Shown: one piece after another, positions 1 to 11,943 of the stretch
Layout of the letters: each line of letters starts with the position of its first letter
Position numbering within the stretch: the stretch's first letter is position 1
DNA from: Kappaphycus alvarezii
Lineage: Eukaryota; Rhodophyta; Florideophyceae; Gigartinales; Solieriaceae
Assembly (NCBI GenBank): GCA_002205965.3
Contig: NADL03000024.1
Span: 682,001 to 746,000, forward strand
Length of the DNA: 64,000 bases
Direction: 5' to 3'
The notes under the pieces: generated by a model
Database searches by the model: none
What the model was told of the DNA's origin: nothing
Seen by the model: the letters and a program-made list of their open reading frames with translations, nothing else
Program-made: the position numbers and the translations under genes

Positions 1-1176
1 ACCCTCCATATGGATTATGCGTGACTTTAGGAGCTGAAAGAGTTGCCTTAAACGTGCGTTTACTACTTGAAATTATGTATATCTACAGCTAATCTGTCCT
101 GCACATCGTTGACGAACAAAAAAGCTTCTCTGCAGCTGTATTTCTCCGGATTGTATCTACGGAAGACCTATGGAAAGCAATAATAAATTTCTGGGCCTCA
201 ATGTAAACGCGTTTACCGATACAGTTCCTGACTGCTCAATGTTCTCAACTTAGAGACAGCTCCATACAACTAGCCCGAATCTCTAACATCGAATTAACTA
301 GAAATGTCGTGCAGCCAAATTCCAGCTTCGGACTCGTAGAACGATACGAATAACGAGTAGATCATATCGTAAAATACACCTGAACCGAACAACAACAAAG
401 AACTCGCACTATTATGCGCCGTTAAAGCGATGAAAAACACGCTTGGACCGAAAGGCCTCGTTCCCTCTGCAATATTGTTCATTAAATCCCGCAATTGTGA
501 AAAACCGATGAAATTCGCCCCGCACGACCAAAATTACTCGAAAAGCAAAATGAAAGGGACTCCGTGCTGAGAAATGGAATCTCAGGTGGCCAAAAAAATT
601 CCTTCGTGCAATTCAACATGCTTTGCCACTTTCTAGTGACAAATCGTATCAGCCTGGGAACCAAGTGCTATTCTGGAGAGACATAGTCGTCTGGAAACAT
701 ATCGTTAATTAATGGGCCCTTTCAAGTTTCTGGTACAGGCCCTGAAAAGAAATTGGGTTTCGTACGTGACTCCGATTGAGGACCTCCGAAGCCGTTCAAC
801 GTCGCCCAAGTAGAGCCACACCTAACCCGAGAAACCCTCTCCTATGCTTTTCCCATAGAACTACAAGGAACCTTTCCCCATTTTAAGTCATCTTATGACG
901 GCTTGATATTGACAAAAGGGTACTGTATGAGCAAGAAGAGCAAACAAAATGCCTAGGAATGACTAAAGCAAGGATAAAGGAGATAAATACTTTACCGAGG
1001 AACTTTTAAAATTTGTTTCTCTGAGAAGAAATACCATCCGATGGGAAATCAATACATGGGCCGGTTCTTCATCTCGATTAAGTATTCTATCGATGGTAAG
1101 ATAAAGTATAAGGAAAGATATGTAATCGTAGGACATCGTGGCAAAATGAAAAAACTTTGTCCTCAACTTGAAATTT
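1..1176. other. AT-rich stretch, no gene seen
   Basis: Only short frames with non-ATG starts occur here, and none resembles a family I recognise. No RNA gene or clear repeat was seen. Confidence 0.5.
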
Positions 1177-3725
1177 TTAGTGTCTCGTTTTGGACGCTCT
1201 CCGCAAGTCTTTCAACTTGATACCTGTCACTTGGACTCTGGTAGAAATAATACGGTCGACTTCATCAACTTCTGTTGCTTTATTATTTCTATCAGATTCC
1301 ATTGGAAGAGCAGGAGTTTCTCCATATGGTCGTCTAAAATCCATGCTTGCTATTTTAGCTGAAGTGGAGCAAGGTTGCTGAAAGTTGGCCCAGTGGGGGT
1401 ACCGGTCGGACTTTCTGATAAGGTACGTTTTGAACACTCCATAACCTCATTCCAAGCTAAATAGCTGTAATCATCTTTGAAATTCGTTAGCTATATCCCC
1501 CGCCCATCGATATTGTTCTTCTCGATTCTTTATATTTAACTCCTAGCCGCCTCCTACGTTCGCTACCTCCCTCCAAAGTTTTAGATGCATTTCCAGTTGT
1601 TCGTCCATACTCAAGTTTTTGATGTTGTACATCGTTGGCTATTGTGGTCGCCTCTAACTCACAGCGTACGTACCCTTTTGAATGCACAAACTATGAGCAA
1701 CATCGTGATTTGTGAACATGGAATCTACAAAAATGTACCGGAAAAACTCGTCGTTCATATATAATCCTATTATTTCTGAGCCTCTCAAATACTTGTGCAA
1801 GAAGAAGCACAGCCTTGGTCTGTAATTGTTTTGAGTGAGATCGCTTGGAGCTCTTGATGGATCAAGCAGGGCAGCTGCAATATGAAGGTCGTATATCAAA
1901 GAAACGGTTACTCTACAAAGGGTAACGTAGGGCGCATTTGATCTTCTTGATCCATTTTCGGTTTCTGAAAAACCAAAGAAGGTGCTCCCTGTTTCGCTCT
2001 CTTGGAGTTGGAAAATAACCCAATGGTAGTTATTTAATCATGTCTTCCAACATTTGCGTCGCTAGCAAAACCTCGGAAACGGAAAAAAGTCTCCGCATCA
2101 AACACTCATAAGTACAGGCGAAGGGCTCCCAGAATTTCATAACTTTTTTCGTGCTGCTAAGGAGCTCATTAGTGATAGCAATTTCTTTGAACTCTTCCGG
2201 CATCCAATTCAACTGGATTTTTGGCTGAGTATAGGATCCTGAATGAACTACTCTGTATGAAGCTCAGTAGAACCGTTAGAAGTGACTTCAAATCGTACAG
2301 AAGTTTTTAAAAAGTTAGAAACGCACTGCAGATACTCTTTTCACCATTCGCGCAAACTTTTGCTCCCCTTCTCCCTAATATGTCCTCGAATTAATAACCA
2401 TACTCAACACATTTCCCATAGGGATAAATTCTACGGAAAGAAGTAAGTCGATACTCGCTTCCTGCAGGATTTCATCAAGTTTCATATTTGTTAAGATGAG
2501 GGACTGCCGCTTCAGCTCTTTTGATGCTCAGAATTTGACCCATCCGTATTGGTATTTTTGGAATCGACTAGCACTCCATTTTCGTGCCTTCACGAGACCA
2601 ATATTTGCTTCTCTAGTTTTAAGCGGCTATTTTACTCCTCTGTTAACTAAATTAATTTTGCGCGAACCTTTCTATAACTCCTTAATGCAGTTCCAATTTC
2701 GCTCACTCTTTTGATTACTACTAAAATTCAATTTCTTCGATAATCTGATGAGAAGATTAGCATCATGTGCTTGATCCAGACTAGGGTACAAGTCAGTGCG
2801 CGCATATTCAAAAGCCTCCCTTTACCTCTTAATGTACCGCGTATTATTAGTTACAAAGGCAGCAATTGAGTCACCGAGGTGAAACTCAGATATTACCTTT
2901 TCGATTATATCAACATAGTAGATGGAATCACAAGTGTTGTACCCTGTGTAGGAGATCTGTAAGAAGTATTTTTGTGTTACAAATCGGAGAATTCCAAAAA
3001 CTCTGGCAAGAACGTTGACAATGGGTTGCCCTTTGACGTCCTCGGAGCCATGAAGCAGAACGGTTCATCTGCACTGTATTGCTCCGGTGTCTTTTAGAGC
3101 TCTTCCAATAGCTTCTATGACAGTTCCATGGTATTTTTGAAGCATATATGCTTTCAAAAAAGCTAGGGTGGGCAGCTTCTAATCGGACCGCAAGAAATTC
3201 AAAAGCCTCCCCAAAGGACAGTGGTACTTTCCCCTAGATCCAAATATATGAAAACAGTATATTATTCTCAACAAGAAAGTCATTGAGCATGGTTTTCGCC
3301 TCATCAGCCTCCTTTCGCAATATTTCATGATTATTGATTCTTTTCTTAACCTTGTTCTTTGCAAGGAGGTACCTAGTAAAACAGTAATCACTTGAAAGGT
3401 CATGGCGGTCATCAACAGGAAGCATTTTGAAAATCATATGGCGATCAATCTTGTTCTGAAAAAGCAGTTTGGCCATGGGTGTCGTGCAATTTGGTGGCGG
3501 GCTTCGTGCAAGCAGGGGAGATTGTCATTATTTTTTATCATGAAGTACAACAGATTGTAGAAAGAGATTTCACTGCAAAGTATGTAGTGACAAATTATAT
3601 CTTCGGGTTTGAACTGTCTATAATATCGTTGCACTGAAAGCATTCGCATACATATCTTCCATCCTGATCTTCGGACTGGATGACCCGGAAAAATTTCTCT
3701 GGCTTTCTATTCATCTTTGAATTGG
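1177..3725 (-). pseudogene. hAT-like transposase remnant
   Basis: This is a decayed DNA-transposon transposase read on the minus strand. The best block, about 3100 down to 2780, reads KGQPIVNVLARVFG, then ISYTGYNT, then IIEKVISEFHLGDSIAAFVT. This matches the hAT/DUF659 pattern in which a 'GEPIVN' motif, 'IYTG' and 'VVAVVTDNAANM' surround catalytic aspartates. Here the second aspartate is replaced (VTNNT). A block near 1890-1800 reads DLHIAAALLDPSRAPSD, like the 'HxAAxLLDPR' segment of hAT proteins. Near 3720-3600 a VCECFQCND pair of cysteines could be the remains of a BED-type zinc finger. The C-terminal dimerisation region (1437-1177) is only weakly suggestive. Several stops and frame changes show the gene is dead. 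The family call rests on motifs from memory. Confidence 0.5.
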
Positions 3726-5176
3726 ATTTGCGAGGCTACGGTGTTGGATATACATCTTTAGACCCTTGCAATCTTACCACGGTATAATAAAAATATGGGC
3801 TCCCATTTTCTCTACTGGTAGGTTTTTCACGGGCTATAGAGCCAGTCGAATTAGGTGTAGCAGAGTCATTGACACTGGAAGTCAGAGCTAACCCGCCTCC
3901 TTTGCCAGCGATGGCGGCATGTGTGTAGATCACGTAGTTCAAAACATGTTGCAATTTATTGTAAGAGAGGCCATGAAGACCAATATTACGTTCCTCTGGT
4001 CAAATAATGGAGTCTCCAGGAAGCTGAAGGTCGGTTTCTTTTAAAGCTGTAAGATTATGCGGCTGTTCACGCTCGAATTTTCTCTCAGAGATATTGTTTA
4101 CGTTCTGGTTCCCTGCACAAACGGCTTCCATTGCGGTCCCAGTCCCTGAGTCCTTCTCCTTGATACGATTGATGAGATGCACGTATAAAAAATCTGGAAG
4201 TTATTTCTGAGCAAAGTTTTAGATGGGTGCTAGTTGAGAAGGGGCGTGCTGAAAAGTTTGAATCAATGCCAGTGATTCACAAGTGCGGTAATAACTCGCT
4301 GTTACTAGACAAAACTAAATTAAAAGGCATGGGATACTAATAACAGGTTTGTGCGGATTTTTTCGTTCCATTATTCACTGTAACGCTCCGCTTTAATTTT
4401 TCTGTATTTTAGAATTAAATTAATTCAATGGCTTGATAAAGTTTCACCACTCTAATTAATACACAGCTTAATTAGAGTATATCATGAAGGCAACTGAAGA
4501 CCATTGTATTGTTCACCGTCCCGTATGAATGATTAGGTTGATTCGGAAAACACAAATACTTTTCTGGTACAGATTTTCTATCATATCTGATACTAAAAAC
4601 ATGTATCCAATGCTCCGTGGTAGATGAAACAGCTCGTCTTTCGGAACAGTTGCTACCATAACGCAAATATCAAATTCGCGGGAACCCCGAGGTACAGGGA
4701 TGATCAATCCCGCCAACGACTTGCAATCTTGATGATGTTGTTGATGTTCATGTTTTGATCTCAACACAGACATCATAGGTCACCAATCCTTCACCTCTGT
4801 GTGTTTCCCCTTACGGCCGCAATACGGTTCATCACACCACTACAATCCCGCCTCTCTCCCTCTCAACCTAAACTCACACTCCGCTGCCCTTACTCCTTCC
4901 GATCGCTATGTCTACAGCCCCTGCTCCTCTAATGAGCTGCATGTCTCCGAGTTCGCCCCTATGACACCATCACCTTCATAACCTTCGCCTGATTCGACGG
5001 CAAGCTACCCCTTTGACCCCTGGCCGACACCACATACTACTTCCAACAGCCGACTACGAACATCATACTGTTTTGGAGGTCCCTCTTCGAAATTACTTCC
5101 ACCCACTCCCGTGATACAAAAGAATACGGGTACCCGTGTGGGTAACGGTGGGAATAAAACAAGGGAGGTGAAGTAG
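3726..5176. other. No recognisable gene; short frames only
   Basis: Minus-strand frames around 3736-4776 are open for 60-87 codons but match nothing I know. They may be the far end of the hAT-like element. From 4790 to 5150 the plus strand becomes C-rich without a convincing coding pattern. Confidence 0.4.
4450..4477. repeat. Perfect short inverted repeat
   Basis: CTCTAATTAA and TTAATTAGAG form 10-bp arms around an 8-base loop. The function is unknown; it could be a transposon end or a simple hairpin. Confidence 0.6.
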
Positions 5177-5584
5177 ATTTATCTTTTCGAAGCTATCGAG
5201 GCTTATTTACCCCTCTGCAAAGATGAGTGGGGCATTGTGCAAAGACAGAACGTTAAGGGATTTCGGGAAGACAAACAAACGGTCGACAGTTTGAAGCGCA
5301 AATTCGCATTCTTTAACCACAGAAATATCCAGACTGGGGGTCCGGGAATACCTCCCGATGTTAAAAGATCAAATTTTTTGCGGTACTGCATGACAGAAAG
5401 GGCTAACTGAGGTGATGGAGCGGATGCCGAAGAGGTTCTTGACGAATTATTCCCAAGTGGACGGTCTCTTCTTATCTCACCGGAAAATGAGTTTGACGAA
5501 AACGTCGCGGTGGTTATCTTTGAAAATGAGGATAGGGAGGGGACTGCGAGCACAAAAAAACCGCGCCCTACCTCCGTCTGTTAG
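5177..5584 (+). pseudogene. Myb/SANT-like transposon accessory protein remnant
   Basis: One plus-strand frame stays readable from 5177 to the stop at 5582, interrupted once by TGA at 5408. It begins LFEAIEAYLPLCKDEWGIV, continues through TVDSLKRKFAFF and then TGGPGIPPDVKRS. This follows the Myb/SANT-like (DUF6818-like, from memory) pattern seen in the protein at 53834-54364: acidic helix, 'W..V', 'SLKRKF..L', 'TGDP.CPP.V.RAK'. Such DNA-binding proteins often accompany PIF/Harbinger-type transposases. A DDE transposase remnant lies just downstream on the opposite strand (5840-6816), so the pair is convergent, as at 53.8-55.95 kb. There is no in-frame ATG before the domain, and TAG at 5174 closes the frame upstream. 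I infer a dead accessory gene of the same element. Confidence 0.5.
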
Positions 5585-5839
5585 TTTAAAACAGTTCCTC
5601 GCGCAAGCAAGCTGACTATGAAGTTTTCCAAGCGATGATGAAAATGATGATGATGTAAGAACAAGAACCCCGTGAAGACGGTAAAATGCGGAGGGAGGAA
5701 GAGAGAATAAAAGATAGACGACTTAGGAGGAGGATAATAGGCGACATCAGCAATTTATGGAGATGATGATGATGATACTTTCCAAAGATTCTGCACACGT
5801 GCAACATGTTTTGCGTAGAGATGGAAGCGAATGGTTTTA

Positions 5840-6816
5840 CTATTCTAGATGTAACTTTTCGCGCATGAAGCCGTTCGCGTATTGACCAAGATGCGGCCTG
5901 TAGTTCGACAGAATTTGATTAATAGCAACAATCTTAGAACGTAAATTGAACAAATGTAGTCCGCAAAGTAGAACGAGTTTACGTTCGCCATTTTATTCGT
6001 ATTAAAACCTATATTTAATGCTAGAGAACGTTACTTGGAATGCCCACACGCCACATACAGAGGCTTGTCTTGCATATGTCGCTTTTCGGATTCGTATCAA
6101 GTCCATGGAGCCGTTTGCATTAGTCTCATCCTGAGCTGATTTTATTAGAAAGGTGTAGGCTTCCTTTGCGAATACAGAGTCAACTAAAACATTTCCTTCA
6201 TAAGAACGGCAGCACGCCTCCAACTTTTTATATATGCCACCCCACCTTGCTATCAGGGAGTCCTGCATACTTGCAGGAGCATTAATTGAACATGCGACTA
6301 TTACACCATTCGGAAAATACAAGCACGCTCCCCACATAGTGGTCATGTTTGCAACTATTGTAGAACATTTTCTGACGCAATCTCCTGATTGCTGCAGGTA
6401 GAGCTTTTAGTCCATCAGCAACAGCATAAAAATTGTCGAGGCAGTGATATTTTCCTTTAAACGCACTTTTGAACTTGCTGACCTCTTGAGCTGTAGGCAT
6501 TATTATAGCTGCAGCGCTATCTGTCGACAAAACGCGTAATAGAACCTATCTGCTGAATCGCGTGAGTAAAGAGCATATTGTACTTGTGATGCCAAAATTC
6601 GTACATAGTACCCATATCCCACTGCCAGTCCGGGAACATGTCGAAACTAGTCCCAAACAATGTGCGAAATCCAGTGATCTAGGTCTTCCTCGCGGTTTTT
6701 AGAGGCCGGGAAATAGCACGAATTGCACAATCTCTTGAATACGGGGAGTAGTAGTCGTATAATGGCTTGAACTTCTCAAGAACGTACAAAAATGTAGCAT
6801 GATCAATGCCTGCCAT
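5840..6816 (-). pseudogene. DDE (DDE_Tnp_4-type) transposase remnant
   Basis: This is a transposase of the widespread protist PIF/Harbinger-like group, on the minus strand. In order it shows MAGIDHATFLYVLEKF (from 6816), a helix-turn-helix-like stretch, FKGKYHCLDNFYAVADGLK with the first aspartate (about 6450), MFYNSCKHDHYVGSVLVF, SMQDSLIARWGGIY with the second aspartate, VDSVFAKEAYTFLIKSAQDE, a final GVWAF region, and LHLFNLRSKIVAINQIL near 5920. Order and spacing fit the family well. The coding frame changes at least three times, and a stop follows the N-terminal block, so it is inactive. Its likely DNA-binding partner is the Myb-like remnant at 5177-5584, which converges on it. No clear terminal inverted repeats were found on either side. 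Confidence 0.8.
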
Positions 6817-7559
6817 TGTAATCAAGGATTAATCACAAAGAGAGTTGTAAAGAATCAAAAAGGGTCATTCTAGGGCTTAGCAGGGCATTTGTTGTTACGC
6901 TCCGAGTATAGTGTCGTTTGGATTAATTTAAGCACTCGTCTCTGAATAATACTTGAGATCTTTCTTGATTGTTTCAATACTTAGGCATCGCTAGGAGGAT
7001 GATGAGTCGATTCACCATGGTGATAGAGGGGCCTGTACATGCACGCCGATGAAATCGACGAAAGTTTTGTCCTCTGTGGATTGCCGGCGTACTAATTCTC
7101 ATACTCACCATCAAATGGTATTAGTTTCATGTTCGCTGCCATTTATTTTCAAAAACCTTTTTTGACTCAAAACTGCTACCAATTATCTATTTGATATTTT
7201 TTCTAATTGGACTAAAAAGATCTTCCATGCATCAAAATAACCCAAAAATTTCTCCCTAAAAAGATTTCCGATTCAAACCATTACCGTACCACTGTAGCTG
7301 CTGCATCGCGCAGTATTGCAAAGATGCCCAAGCATATCTCTCTTCATCTCTTTGGTCACTTGATCCATAAAACCGGTCATGGCTTTCATTTTATCTTCCT
7401 CATCTGCTTTCCCAACGGCAACCCCCGTTTGACCGATGGCAACACCTCCTTACTCTCTCAGTGTCCTTCTACCGTAGCAATTATGCAAAAACAAACCGTT
7501 CAACGCCGTCCAATCTACCCAATTGACTAGGATCACTCCTAGCTTACTCACTGTAAATA
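6817..7559. other. No gene seen
   Basis: AT-rich DNA with scattered short frames. Possibly the 5' part of the neighbouring DDE element, but no motif supports that. Confidence 0.4.
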
Positions 7560-8560
7560 TCTAAATTCCTGTCCTCCTCAACGAACCTCTCCCACACCTG
7601 TTGTGAATCCTAAGCTTCTACTGCCACCCCATCCCACCCCTTCACTATGAGGAACTCCGTCTTTACTACACCATTCATATCCCTATCCTCCTCGATGGTA
7701 CTCTCCCACAGCTGATGAATGCGCACAGAGTCCACCATCACCCCAAACTATCCCCACACCAGAAGCATCCCCAAGTTTTTCATTGCCCTCACACCACCAA
7801 CCTTCCCAATGGCCCCCTTCTACAGCTGTGGCCTATCCACAGCGAGTACCGCCACAGCATCCCTCCCCTCACAAGATGAAGCAACCTCACGTTTCCCACT
7901 GCTTCCACATACATACTCACTTCGATCACTCTCCCACAGCTGCTATGCCCCACAGAGTCCATCGCATTCACAATCCAAACCCCCTTGATAGCTCTCTCTT
8001 GCAGCTGCTGCGCTCACACACCGTCCGTCCCCCCTGTCCCCTCTGCTCCCCACGTTAACCATTTCATCCACATTCCCTTCCTCCTCGATGGAACTCTCCC
8101 ACACCTGATGCGCCTTTATAGCTGTCCACACCAACCGATATTTCCCTTCGCCAGAAGCAGCGCCAGACTTTCATTGGCCGCGCATTCCCACCCGCCTCCA
8201 TGCCCCCTTAAGACATCTCCTGCAGTCACATAACGTCCATAGCCACCTCATCCCTCTCTCTACCAGAAACAACCCCAAGCTGGCCATCGCATCTACATTC
8301 CCACCTCCATGATGGTCCTCTCCTACAGCTTCTGTGCTAACACAGCGGTAACCGAAACCCAATCCGCCCCTGCTACCAGAAGTAACCATTGCATACACAT
8401 ACCCACTCGCCCCGATAGCCCTCTTCTACAGTTTTTGTGCACCCACAGCATACATCGCCACATCACTGGCCCCTTTTCCAGAAGCAGCCTCAGGTTGTTC
8501 ATTTCTGTCAGTTCCTCACGCTCCTCTATGGCCCTCCGTACAACTTTGGCGCCCCCTGAG
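7560..8560. repeat. Degenerate C-rich minisatellite, unit about 100-120 bp
   Basis: Two landmarks recur along the plus strand. The first is a CTCCCACAGCTG-like block followed by a CACAGAGTCC-like block, near 7706, 7822, 7930, 7997, 8095, 8216, 8318 and 8423. The second is CCAGAAGCAGC followed by a TTCATTG-like block, near 7771, 8149, 8268, 8378 and 8482. Spacing is about 100-120 bases where both marks are clear. The array is strongly C-rich on one strand, so long open frames occur on both strands; I treat them as composition artefacts. A coding origin for the repeat cannot be excluded. Confidence 0.75.
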
Positions 8561-8902
8561 CGTCCAATGCGACCCCATCCACTCCCTCTTCAAGCATTGT
8601 AGGTGAGGCAGATGCACGGGCTTGAATGTCATTGAATTTGAAAAGGGCCTTGCGAAGCTACCGGGTTGATTCCAGTCGCCAGTGACGGCTGGGTACGGTA
8701 CAATATTCTCGAGAAAGAGAACAAATCTTCCCTCTTCAGTAAACTGCCTGTGAATAGTATACAGTAGTACCACCAGAAAATGGGAAAAATTTCCCGCGAA
8801 ATGCCGATTTCTTTAAAAACCCGGCCTAAACCTATTTAATTGGATGCACAAGATATTTTGAAAAGTCAATCTGTATTTAAAAAAATTACTTCTCTTATTT
8901 TT
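8561..8902. other. Edge of minisatellite, no gene called
   Basis: A minus-strand frame (8773-8516) reads LENIVPYPAVTGDWNQPGSF, which looks protein-like but matches no family I recognise. Confidence 0.3.
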
Positions 8903-9423
8903 CTACAAAATTCTACTCGATAGCCTGTGAAAAGTATAGACCAACCGAAGAAAAGGACATTTTCTTGAAAAACTAGTAATCTGCTTTACCTCCCTTCTGT
9001 CTAGGACATCCGCATACCTCTTGGGGATGGATTGAAATAGTTTCAAAAGCAGCGAAATGTCCAGTCCATCCCATGAGGTCTGAATACATTCTTTCAACTA
9101 ATTGATTTATCGAAACTGCCTCTTGTTTGCGAAAAACTTTCCCACCAAGGATAAAATATAAATATTTGACTGGATGAAGGTCAGAGGAACGAATGGGCCA
9201 AGTTAGAAGAGCAATATTACTATCGCAAAACCACTTTCTCGAATGGCTTGCCGTTTGTATAGACGCTCCATCCTGCTGACACGTCCAGTCTGTAACATTT
9301 TACTGTCTTGTAAACAGAAATAAATTGTCCTCCGGAGTTCTGGTGTAGGCTTTGGCATCCTGATTTCCACTCAAAAAGCCCAAGGAGCTCTTCGTTGAAA
9401 ATGAATGGCCCCCACTCCATCAC
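8903..9423 (-). pseudogene. Tc1/mariner transposase, C-terminal remnant
   Basis: The minus strand carries the end of a DDE/D transposase of the Tc1/mariner superfamily. In order: MEWGPFIFNEELLGLFEW (the 'VWGGIS..G...L' strand), a short SVYTNGKPFEKV stretch equivalent to the 'D.A..H.....' segment, then WPIRSSDLHPVKYLYFILGG (the 'WP.qSPDLNPIEnlW..l' motif, about 9190-9130), then ECIQTSWDGLDISLLLKLF and SIPKRYADVLDRR, which is the usual C-terminus. Two frame changes and an internal stop separate these blocks. The asparagine and the final acidic residue of the PDLNPIE motif are replaced (HPVK), so it is catalytically dead. The N-terminal DNA-binding half was not found. Confidence 0.7.
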
Positions 9424-10459
9424 AGATCCACCACTATGCTACCGCGTAGAAAAAATGGTTTTTATTTGTATATAAAATGGCAGCTTGAAGCTCATTCATC
9501 TCTGCTGTCTGTTCTAAACCTTATTTGTTTACTGGAAATGAATGTACGCAATTTGTCAATATTACGTGTAACTTGTTTACGGCCCCAGTTCCAACGGTTG
9601 GCTTTTGCGTCTCTGTGAGCATACGTGCTCATCTTATCCTTCTAAACAGATATATTCTACTTCCCTTCAGCATATGACATTTTCTACATTTTTTATTGGA
9701 CAGAGAGATCCCTGCTGAGGGACAGAGCTGAAACATGTTGCCTTGAGGCTTCTCTGAGAAGGCGACGCCACTGGTGTTCTGTCAATTTTTGGTGGCCCTT
9801 CTGACCTTTTATTTTCGCCTAAAGCTTTACGTAGCTCCCCAATTCGTTGTAAGACCTCCCCAGCTGCTCTGTGATTGCGCAATTGGATATGTTTAGCCCA
9901 TGAAGGGCATCAGTGGTTCCTTTTTCCCTTTCGGACAAGTAGAAGCCTTTCGGCATGGCTTTTTGGTGCGAATTTGTTGCCTGTAGCTTGAAAAGCTACA
10001 GGTCTGTTTGAATCCTCACTAGGTGCCAAATTTCTCCAGAACTGAGTGTTTTTATACATTTTATAGGTACTCGGGTAGCATTTTATTAAAAAATTGAAGA
10101 AATAATTGACAGAGTGCAAAATGACTTTACAGAACGTCTTATGCATCTAATTAAATTGGTTTAGGCCAGTTTTTAAGAAATCCGCATTTTTGCGGGAAAT
10201 TTTTACATTTTTCATGTATTACTATACTTATTACAGGTAGTGTACTGTACAGCAATCACCGTAATTCTATTGGCCCAATCTAATTATGAACATGGAAGTT
10301 TTACTCTCGGCGCGAAAAATAAATTAGGCCTAGACAATTTCGCACCGAAGTTAATTTAGAGTTGAGCGTAAAAGGGTTGAACTAACTCATTTCGGCATAT
10401 GCAAAAATAAATTTGTATAGAATGTAATCAATTTAATTCAAATTAAATGGATGGTTCAT
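9424..10459. other. No confident gene
   Basis: Minus-strand frames at 9667-9882 and 9910-10146 almost run on from each other and look mildly coding (GEVLQRIGELRKALGENKR) but match no known family. They may belong to either neighbouring transposon. Confidence 0.3.
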
Positions 10460-11251
10460 CTACGTTCTATCGCTGTTTGTGGTATCATCCTCACTCCCAC
10501 CAATTTCGGCGATGAAGTATTCGCGTTTTCTCCCAATAATCCATTTTAAGTCATCACTCAACTGGGCTTCCTCCAAGCGCACATTCATATTAAGTGACAA
10601 ATAGGCACGAATCATTGACTTTCGGTCGTATTGAACACCAGCTTTATTGCATTGAGCATTCACATAAAGTAATGTCTCTGCGGCTAGACTCAAACAAAAT
10701 CGCTCCCAAAGATTTAGAAGCTTCCCATTGTGCTAAGGCCACTGCCCAGAATGAACGCACTCGTACTTTTATTTACCCCATCGAGCCCTCCAAGCGTCCA
10801 TAATCTTCGAAATAATAAATTAGCCACATGGCTGAACTAAACTTGTTGCGTGTGGCGGAAGCTTCTCAAGGGATGTACGAATTCTAGCCAATAAAGCATT
10901 CGTTTCAGTATCAACCACATGCTCAGTGCAGTTGTTAACGTACAATGTACGTCTTCGATTGTTTGGCAACGGCTTGATCGCTCGCGGCACTGCCAACCAC
11001 GCCTTGAAAATGGATCCAGCCATCCATTCTTTGGAACCAGATCGGTAACAAACACCATGGACGTCTTCTGGAAAAATTTGCATGGGATATGAACGATTTT
11101 AGTTCTCTAAAATCAACATCAGCGTCTCAATTCTTGTATTTGCACTACCAGAAAGGCGCACCATCATAATAATTGGCTCACCACTGGATACAATGTCTGC
11201 ATACTTGAGTTAGTTGTCCCCTCTAAACCCTAGCGTTTTCCTATTACCCAT
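10460..11251 (-). pseudogene. Pogo-like (DDE_1) transposase remnant
   Basis: Minus-strand remains of a pogo-like transposase. The order is GNRKTLGFRGDN at 11251, LKYADIVSSGEPIIMMVRLSG, RSYPMQIFPEDVHGVCYRSG, the catalytic block RTLYVNNCTEHVV (normally 'VDNC.GH', so the second aspartate has become asparagine), KLPPHATSLVQPCG (normally 'LPPNATHLVQPAD'), and the C-terminal AETLLYVNAQCNKAGVQYDR with KSMIRAYLSLNMN. The frame shifts around 11090 and 10810, and stops interrupt it. Aspartate loss plus stops make it inactive. No helix-turn-helix N-terminus or terminal repeats were located. Confidence 0.8.
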
Positions 11252-11943
11252 ATTGAAGGCAAAATGCGTTCTATCGGCTTTTTCAATATCGATTTCGTCT
11301 TTAAATATGCACTAGAAACTTCGTTTCAACACAACAAGATGAAAAGCAACTATAAGCTCAATGAATATCGTCTTCTTGGAACTCGTCATGAGTTTACATG
11401 TTTGTGCTCGCAGGAAAAACTTGTTGCAATTCATGAAGTACTTTATCCATCGAATTGTTACTGGAGTCGTTGCGGGGGAATTTTCAGTAAGATTTCTCGG
11501 AAGAGGAAGGGAGTTGGAAGTTGAAATGAAATGGCCTGAGCCAATTTTCTATCTCAATGTTATTCATAAAAAAAGGTCTTACTAACGGAACGGATAGAAA
11601 AGGATGGGGCGGAATCATCCCAGATTTATAGGATTCGGACATGCTTTGAAAGCTCCAAGTGAGCGTTTTTCTGACAGTATTGAGTCTGGTACTACTATTG
11701 CTCTTCTTTTTGAAGCTCAGACGCGTAATTACAAAAAATGCAACTTGAGTTGGAAATATAATACGGTTCGTATAGTTTATTTCGATCTGAAGACACAGGA
11801 GGAGAACTACCGTTTTGGCATGACTAAAAACTCATTCTAGATGTGCTAGGGAACGAGTATATATGACTGTAACGATAAGTTGCTTTAGCTTTTCAGCTAC
11901 TCTAACCGGAAAAGAGAAGAATTACAGAATCGCTGGGCCCTGA
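11252..11943. other. No recognisable gene
   Basis: Plus-strand frames at 11264-11524 and 11604-11840 are short and match nothing known. They may be the 5' part of the KDZ-like element that follows. Confidence 0.3.

Noticed and set aside
7560..8560. Possible CRISPR-like array
   Set aside because: Units are about 100-120 bp and diverged throughout, with no identical short repeats or unique spacers, and the context is eukaryotic.
7719..8602. Overlapping open frames on both strands
   Set aside because: They result from the C-rich minisatellite; no frame is preferred and no domain is seen.
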